From CAZRCZ01 sp964598765 (GTDB taxonomy: Bacteria > Sumerlaeota > Sumerlaeia > MVZB01 > JAJFLK01), in NCBI GenBank assembly GCA_964598765.1, contig CAZRCZ010000024.1:3791-67790 (forward strand): DNA of 64,000 nucleotides. The letters are read 5' to 3'. The first letter of the stretch is position 1; every line of letters starts with the position of its first letter. A program made the translations under genes and the position numbers. Below the pieces are notes generated by a model. The model saw nothing but the letters and a program-made list of their open reading frames with translations. It was not told the origin of the DNA and ran no database searches. Of the stretch, positions 59,501 to 64,000 are shown one piece after another.

Positions 59501-59640
59501 GATTCACCACAGAGACACAGAGAGGATTCTGGTCGAATAAAACCTGATTGATAAAATCACAGGTTTGACAGCGAAAGACTTTTATACTGCCCAAACACCG
59601 ATCGCGCGCCGTCTTCCTCTCTGTGCCTCTGTGGTAAGAA
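59501..59640. repeat. Inverted repeat, 'CACCACAGAGACACAGAGAGG' family
   Basis: caccacagagacacagagagga at the left and tcctctctgtgcctctgtggt at the right are inverted copies of each other about 90 nt apart. It fills the gap before tadA. Confidence 0.72.
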
Positions 59641-59667
59641 TCCAAAACAATCACTCCCAAGATAAAA

Positions 59668-60156
59668 GTGATCCCTCCGATTCCCGCTCTTCCTCCCCAT
59701 GACCCACGGAAAGCCGAAGCGTGGATGCGTGAAGCGTTAAACGAAGCGCAAGCGGCGCTCGAACGCGATGAAGTTCCCGTCGGGTGCGTCGTGATTGATC
59801 CCGAGGGCAAGATCGCCGGGCGCGCCGGAGATGCGCGGCAAAAAGAAGCCGATCCGTTCGCTCACGCCGAGGTTTCGGCGATCCGCCAAGCCGCCAAGCT
59901 CCAAGGGGATTGGAGACTCGACCACTACACGCTTGTTGTCACGCTGGAACCGTGCCCCATGTGCGCGGGATTGATTCTCATGGCGCGGATCGGGCGCGTC
60001 ATTTACGGCGCGCGGAGTGACAAGTGGGGCTCGGCCTCAACCAAAACCGACTTGCTGACGGGAAATCATTTCCCCCATAAACCCGAAGTGATTGACGGGG
60101 TCCTTGCCGAGCCTTGCGCGGAAATCCTGAGCCGCTATTTTCAAAAGCGGCGCTGA
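59668..60156 (+). CDS. tadA: tRNA-specific adenosine deaminase (TadA-like)
   Basis: TadA converts A34 to inosine in tRNA-Arg. The 162-residue protein has WMREALNEAQAALERDEVPVGCVVID, the zinc and proton-shuttle HAEVSAIRQAAK and the second zinc block LEPCPMCAGLILMARIGRVIYGARSDKWGS. The usual GRNRRE region reads GRAGDARQKEADPFAHAE, a divergence that may alter substrate choice (other cytidine/guanine-deaminase-like family members are possible). GTG 59668 or ATG 59725 could be the start. It converges with the FG-GAP gene, 3 nt apart. Confidence 0.85.
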   Translation: MIPPIPALPPHDPRKAEAWMREALNEAQAALERDEVPVGCVVIDPEGKIAGRAGDARQKEADPFAHAEVSAIRQAAKLQGDWRLDHYTLVVTLEPCPMCAGLILMARIGRVIYGARSDKWGSASTKTDLLTGNHFPHKPEVIDGVLAEPCAEILSRYFQKRR

Positions 60157-60159
60157 GCC

Positions 60160-61602
60160 TTATTGATAAGAATCCCAATGCCGCGCGGCGTTCACGTAGA
60201 GGACGATATACGCGCGACCTGAATTGCCCACGCCGACGCCGTTCTCCTCGCTGGCCCCGATGACCAGACCCAGCGATCCGGCGGTACCGATGTTGGGTAT
60301 CCGGTCAATGGCGATTCCGAATTTGCCGGCAAAAGTTTCATGCGGAGACTTGATCACGCGCAACACCTTACCCGTCGCGCCGGAAAAAATATAAACCCGT
60401 CCCGCATACTGCGGACTCGATCCATCGGATTCCAGCGGCGCGCCGATCACGAGGTCTCCTTTCCCGTCCCCGTCAAAATCGGGAATGCCCATGACGTGAA
60501 ATCCGAACCAGCCGCCCGCTTGTTCATAGGGAGATTTCAAGGTCAGCAGGAGCGTGCCTGAGGTCGGACCATTACAGGAATAGACGTAAGCCCGCCCCGC
60601 CTGCGACAATCCATCCGGACTTTCGTAGGGAGCGCCGACGATCACGTCCATCTTACCGTCGCCGTTGAGATCGGGTATGGACCAATCATGCTCGCCGAAC
60701 TCGCCTCCGGCTTCGGGATTCGGGGAATCCAGCGTGTAGAGTCTGGCGCCGGACAACCCCGAAAAGATGTAAACGCGACCGACGCGTGTTCCATTCCCCA
60801 GCCGGTCTTCCCCCGGCGCGCCGATGATCACGTCTCCCCTTCCGTCGCCGTCCAGATCGCTGATGCCGTAAAACTGATTGAAGTTTCCGTTGGTTTGAGG
60901 AAGAGGAGAGGCGAATTGGCGCAGGAGAAGTTTCGTCGCGCTTGAGAAAAGATAAACGCGCCCGCAACCCAACGGGCTTCCGCCGGGGCTATCCATCGGG
61001 GCGTTAATCAAAATATCGGGTTTGCCATCTCCATCCACGTCGGGCATCCATCCCACGTCGTCGGAGAATAATCCGCCGTTTTGAGCGTTGGGAGATTGAA
61101 AGGTCCACAAAAGGGAGCCGTCCAGTCCGGAGTAGAGATACGCTTTGCCGGCATCCACGTTGACGCCCACGTCATCCTGTCGCGCCCCGCCGATAATATC
61201 GCCTTTCCCGTCGGCGTTCGCGTCGGACAATCCGCGCAAAGAATCGCCCAATCGTCCGCTGGTCTCGGCATTGGGAGAAATCAGTGTGCGGACAAATGCG
61301 CCGGTGGCTCCGTTATAGACGTGAATCATCCCGGCGCCGACAAAGGTGTTCGCCGTTTCGTGGAAGGCCCCGATGGCCACGTCGCCGACGCCGTCGCCGG
61401 TCAAGTCCGGAATGCCGGTCACCCCGGCGCCAAATTCGCCGAAGGAAACTTCGTTGGGAGAAGTCAGGTCAATGATGACCGGATTGAGTTGCGCCGCGCT
61501 CCAACCGGGGGAGAAGATAAAGAAACTGAAGAGGGCGAATCCCGCCAACATGGGGAAACCACGCCAGCCGCTTCGACTCAGTCCGTTCTCGCCATTTTTC
61601 AT
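60160..61602 (-). CDS. Secreted seven-bladed FG-GAP (integrin-alpha-like) beta-propeller
   Basis: The 480-residue protein has a signal peptide (FPMLAGFALFSFFIFSPGWSAAQ) and seven FG-GAP repeats of about 60 residues. Six hold calcium-loop sequences of the D-x-D/N-x-D-G type, such as DLTGDGVGDVAIGA, DVDGDGKPDILINA and DFDGDGKGDLVIGA; the seventh (NIGTAGSLGLVIGA) has lost it. Such propellers bind Ca2+ and often mediate adhesion or enzyme anchoring. It ends AARHWDSYQ, like two other secreted proteins here. GAGGAG about 10 nt before ATG 61602 supports the start. Confidence 0.87.
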   Translation of the reverse strand: MKNGENGLSRSGWRGFPMLAGFALFSFFIFSPGWSAAQLNPVIIDLTSPNEVSFGEFGAGVTGIPDLTGDGVGDVAIGAFHETANTFVGAGMIHVYNGATGAFVRTLISPNAETSGRLGDSLRGLSDANADGKGDIIGGARQDDVGVNVDAGKAYLYSGLDGSLLWTFQSPNAQNGGLFSDDVGWMPDVDGDGKPDILINAPMDSPGGSPLGCGRVYLFSSATKLLLRQFASPLPQTNGNFNQFYGISDLDGDGRGDVIIGAPGEDRLGNGTRVGRVYIFSGLSGARLYTLDSPNPEAGGEFGEHDWSIPDLNGDGKMDVIVGAPYESPDGLSQAGRAYVYSCNGPTSGTLLLTLKSPYEQAGGWFGFHVMGIPDFDGDGKGDLVIGAPLESDGSSPQYAGRVYIFSGATGKVLRVIKSPHETFAGKFGIAIDRIPNIGTAGSLGLVIGASEENGVGVGNSGRAYIVLYVNAARHWDSYQ

Positions 61603-61659
61603 CCGGCGCAATCTCCTCGTCTCTCCCCGATTATTGTATACCATCCGGCGAGTTGCGAC

Positions 61660-63282
61660 TCACTTTTTTGGAGCAGAGAGTCTGGCTAGTCCGATACGCT
61701 CCAAGCTCTCGCGGGCGGCGGTCCAATCCGGTTTCAAGCGGAGCGCCTCTTCAAAATGGATTCGCGCCTCGTCGAGGCGTCCCAAACCGACCAGATCATT
61801 TCCCAAATTGAAATGAGCTTCGGGAAAATCGGGTTGTCGGCGGACGGCTTTCTCCAGCCATTCCACCGCCTCCTCAATCTTCCCTTCTTCGGCCAATGCG
61901 TTGGCGAGATTATTATATGTCCGAACTTCATCGGGATTAAGCCGGATGGCCTCGCGGTATTGCACGATGGCTTTCTCTGTTTTTCCAGACTGCTTCAAGG
62001 CCAAACCCAAATTGTAACGAAGCGACCAATAATCGGGTCTCTTTGCCAAGTTGTGACGGAACAGAGCGACGGTGTCGTGATAGGTCGCGGATTGGCGCCA
62101 AGTCAGAATTGAAAGCGCCAATATGAACGTCATCCCTCCAAGTTCCGCCATTCCCCGAGGGAGCGTTCCGATTCGGCCAAAGCGCTGAATCGCCTGATGC
62201 CCCGCCGAGGAAATCAGCGCGATCAGTCCGATGCTCGCCAGATATTGAAATCGGTCCGCGACGTAGGAATGGCGCATAAAGGTATGGGGAATGATTCCCA
62301 TCACCGGCCCCAGCGTGATACAGAAAAACAGTATTCCCGCCAATGGAGCGCGTCCCAACTTTGCGCGACGAAGCCAAAGCAGAAGAATCACCGTCGCGGT
62401 TGCCAACGTAAAGACGCTCATTGCCAAAGGATTGGAAAGAATGTTCCATCGGGAATAAACCGCCATGAGATTCGCGGGCCAAAGGAGTTTGCCCGCATAA
62501 AACCACACGGCGCGGGAAGCGATGAATGTCTTTTGCGCGAGTGAAAGTTCATCCTGAATGAAAATTTGGCTTTTCTCCTGCTGATGCCGAACGACCGTCA
62601 AGTCGCCGGCGGTCATGGTCGCGGCCAGAAACAGAAGAACGAAAACGGCCAACCAGAGTCTCGCGTCGGTCTTGGATTTTCCCCACAGCCAAATCGCCAG
62701 CGCCAAGGGAAATGTGACGACGATGGATTTGCTTAGCATTGCGCAGACAAGCAAAAAGAAGACGAGCGCGAAAGCGCGTTTGTCCCTTTGCCGCTCAAAG
62801 CAAAAGAATGCGAGCGCGGCAAGAAGATAGAACATCGCGGAAAGTGTGTCCTTGCGTTCGATGATCCAAGCGACGGACTCAACGTGAACTGGATGCATCG
62901 CAAAAATGATCGCGGCCAATTCCGCTCCCCTAACCCCGATCTGGCTCAGCAACATTCCGAGCAGAAGCGCGTTGAGCGCGTGGAGTCCGACGTTGACGAG
63001 ATGATACCCAAGGGGATGAAGTCCCCAAATCCGGTATTCAATCCAAAAGGTGGTATAGACCAGAGGCCAATAGTGATCTTCCTTGGGGCTGGCTCCGGGA
63101 TCCGTCCAAATTTTCAAAAGGCCGTTCGCCGAACGGATCGCGGGATTTTCGCTAAGCGCGTCGTCGTCCCAAAGAAATTCCCCCCGGATCGCGGGAAGGT
63201 AAGCGAGAAGGGTCAGCGCGAAAAGCGCCAACCCTGAAATGAAAATGCTACGAGGGGACGAGAACCAAGATCGGCCAAGCAC
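61660..63282 (-). CDS. TMTC-like membrane protein with C-terminal TPRs
   Basis: The 540-residue protein has about ten transmembrane segments, an acidic first loop (IRGEFLWDDDALSENPAI) and GLHPLGYHLVNVGLHALNALLLGMLL plus FAMHPVHVESVAWIIERKDTLSAMFYLLA, typical of TMTC/GT-C-type mannosyltransferase-like proteins. Three TPR units follow from about residue 430. The start GTG 63282 shares a base with the stop of the upstream gene (TAGTG) and has AAAGGGGAAG just before it. Proteins of this type are proposed O-mannosyltransferases; activity here is inferred. Confidence 0.8.
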   Translation of the reverse strand: MLGRSWFSSPRSIFISGLALFALTLLAYLPAIRGEFLWDDDALSENPAIRSANGLLKIWTDPGASPKEDHYWPLVYTTFWIEYRIWGLHPLGYHLVNVGLHALNALLLGMLLSQIGVRGAELAAIIFAMHPVHVESVAWIIERKDTLSAMFYLLAALAFFCFERQRDKRAFALVFFLLVCAMLSKSIVVTFPLALAIWLWGKSKTDARLWLAVFVLLFLAATMTAGDLTVVRHQQEKSQIFIQDELSLAQKTFIASRAVWFYAGKLLWPANLMAVYSRWNILSNPLAMSVFTLATATVILLLWLRRAKLGRAPLAGILFFCITLGPVMGIIPHTFMRHSYVADRFQYLASIGLIALISSAGHQAIQRFGRIGTLPRGMAELGGMTFILALSILTWRQSATYHDTVALFRHNLAKRPDYWSLRYNLGLALKQSGKTEKAIVQYREAIRLNPDEVRTYNNLANALAEEGKIEEAVEWLEKAVRRQPDFPEAHFNLGNDLVGLGRLDEARIHFEEALRLKPDWTAARESLERIGLARLSAPKK

Positions 63283-64000
63283 TACTTCCCCTTTCCGAGC
63301 TTGGCGCGCCACGCGGCATCGCTCATTACGCAACGAAAACCGAGATTGCTCATCGCCGAATCGGGAGAGGTCTTCATCCGCGCCGATGGACGATAGCTCG
63401 CGCAATACTGCGAATTGCAAAGAAACGATCCTCCCCGATTAACGCGCTTTTGAGAATACGACTCATCCGGATCATAGCTGTCGGCGGGCCCCGTCGGATT
63501 GATCGCAATTTTTCCATCTTTCGTGAGCGTCGCGTAGTAATCGCCCCGATACCAATCTGCGCACCACTCCCACACGTTGCCGATCATGTCATACAAACCG
63601 TATCCGTTGGGCGGAAATGATTTGACCGGCGACGTATAGAGAAATCCGTCGTCCGTCTTCCTTTCATAGGGGAACTGCCCCTGCCAGACGTTGGCCATGT
63701 GTTTCCCATTCGGGCATAACTCGTCGCCCCAAGCGAAGCGTTTTCCCTCCATCCCGCCCCGCGCGGCGAATTCCCACTCCGCCTCGGTCGGAAGGCGCTT
63801 GCCCGCATACTTTGGGTACGCCTCTGCTTCGTACCATGACACGCCAGTCACTGGGAACCCGGGCCAGCCCGAGCCGCTATGGTATGAGTCGTCCCCCCAG
63901 TTGAGTGGCTGAGTGATGCTGTTGCTTGTCCGCCATGTCCACCCATCCGCGCTCCAGTAGGCCTGCATCGTGTATCCTCCGGCATCCATGAATGCTTGGT
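63282..64000 (-). CDS. Formylglycine-generating enzyme (SUMF1/FGE-sulfatase family), 5' end outside window
   Basis: The visible 239 residues continue off the right edge, so the N-terminus is missing. They contain YWSADGWTWR, FPVTGVSWYEAEAYPKYAGKRLPTEAEWEFAARGG, YDMIGNVWEWCADWYRGDYY and the active-site RGGSFLCNSQYCASYRPSARM with two Cys five residues apart, the copper-binding pair of true FGEs. FGE oxidises a Cys of sulfatases to formylglycine. No sulfatase is visible. It shares the TAGTG overlap with the TMTC-like gene. Confidence 0.9.
   Translation of the reverse strand, partial: QAFMDAGGYTMQAYWSADGWTWRTSNSITQPLNWGDDSYHSGSGWPGFPVTGVSWYEAEAYPKYAGKRLPTEAEWEFAARGGMEGKRFAWGDELCPNGKHMANVWQGQFPYERKTDDGFLYTSPVKSFPPNGYGLYDMIGNVWEWCADWYRGDYYATLTKDGKIAINPTGPADSYDPDESYSQKRVNRGGSFLCNSQYCASYRPSARMKTSPDSAMSNLGFRCVMSDAAWRAKLGKGK

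Noticed and set aside
1..64000. tRNA or rRNA genes
   Set aside because: Intergenic gaps were read for tRNA-like arms and for conserved rRNA stretches; none found.

Overview
The window looks like a chromosomal segment of an uncultured Gram-negative bacterium. Tat-exported Gfo/Idh/MocA oxidoreductases, a DUF1501 protein, Tat-exported TIM-barrel sugar isomerase homologues, a nucleoside-symporter-like MFS carrier, a Cys-type formylglycine-generating enzyme and FG-GAP and NHL/Rhs proteins recall Planctomycetes/Verrucomicrobia and candidate phyla such as Sumerlaeota or Hydrogenedentota. I cannot fix the phylum from sequence alone. No rRNA, tRNA or CRISPR array was seen. The DNA is moderately GC-rich, so many long antisense frames are spurious.

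Layout. 1-7.4 kb: partial MFS exporter, a beta-propeller/helical-repeat protein, truB, a GT-C-like membrane protein, a lipoprotein and a mazEF pair. 7.4-12.5 kb: a minus-strand sugar-metabolism cluster (two Gfo/Idh/MocA oxidoreductases, a TIM-barrel protein, an MFS carrier). 12.8-19.6 kb: vapBC, a GT-C-like protein, a penicillin-acylase-family hydrolase and a MoxR ATPase. 19.7-22.2 kb: GDP-mannose-dehydratase-like enzyme, an isoprenylcysteine-methyltransferase-like membrane protein and a sugar nucleotidyltransferase. 22.4-29.6 kb: a 5'-truncated NHL/Rhs protein with a GIY-YIG nuclease tip, an LRR partner read from an overlapping start, a DDE transposase and a small HTH frame. 30.5-33.4 kb: two secreted proteins (beta-helix; Thr/Ser-rich tail). 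33.5-42.4 kb: hisD, a UDP-galactopyranose-mutase-like flavoprotein, a polyprenyl-phosphate sugar transferase, galE, a PQQ-propeller protein, archaeal-type phosphoglycerate mutase and an unknown membrane protein. 42.4-49 kb: a HEPN/MNT pair, DUF1501, a cytochrome c/copper-monooxygenase-like fusion, DUF2911, YqeY and a GT-C-like protein. 49-52.7 kb: an Hsp70-helical repeat-Ser/Thr kinase fusion. 52.9-55.9 kb: rplY, pth, rpsF, ssb, rpsR. 56.3-64 kb: a double alpha/beta hydrolase, a TIM-barrel protein, tadA, an FG-GAP propeller, a TMTC-like membrane TPR protein and a partial formylglycine-generating enzyme.

The strongest candidate for something new is the single-chain protein at 49024-52656. It joins an Hsp70 ATPase/substrate-binding core without a lid, a helical-repeat region and a Hanks kinase with its key catalytic motifs intact. 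The second theme is a dense set of interspersed inverted repeats occupying most intergenic gaps. At least one family has terminal inverted repeats, one repeat sits inside another, one has apparently become coding sequence in the spacer of the penicillin-acylase homologue, and another abuts the truncated 5' end of the Rhs gene.
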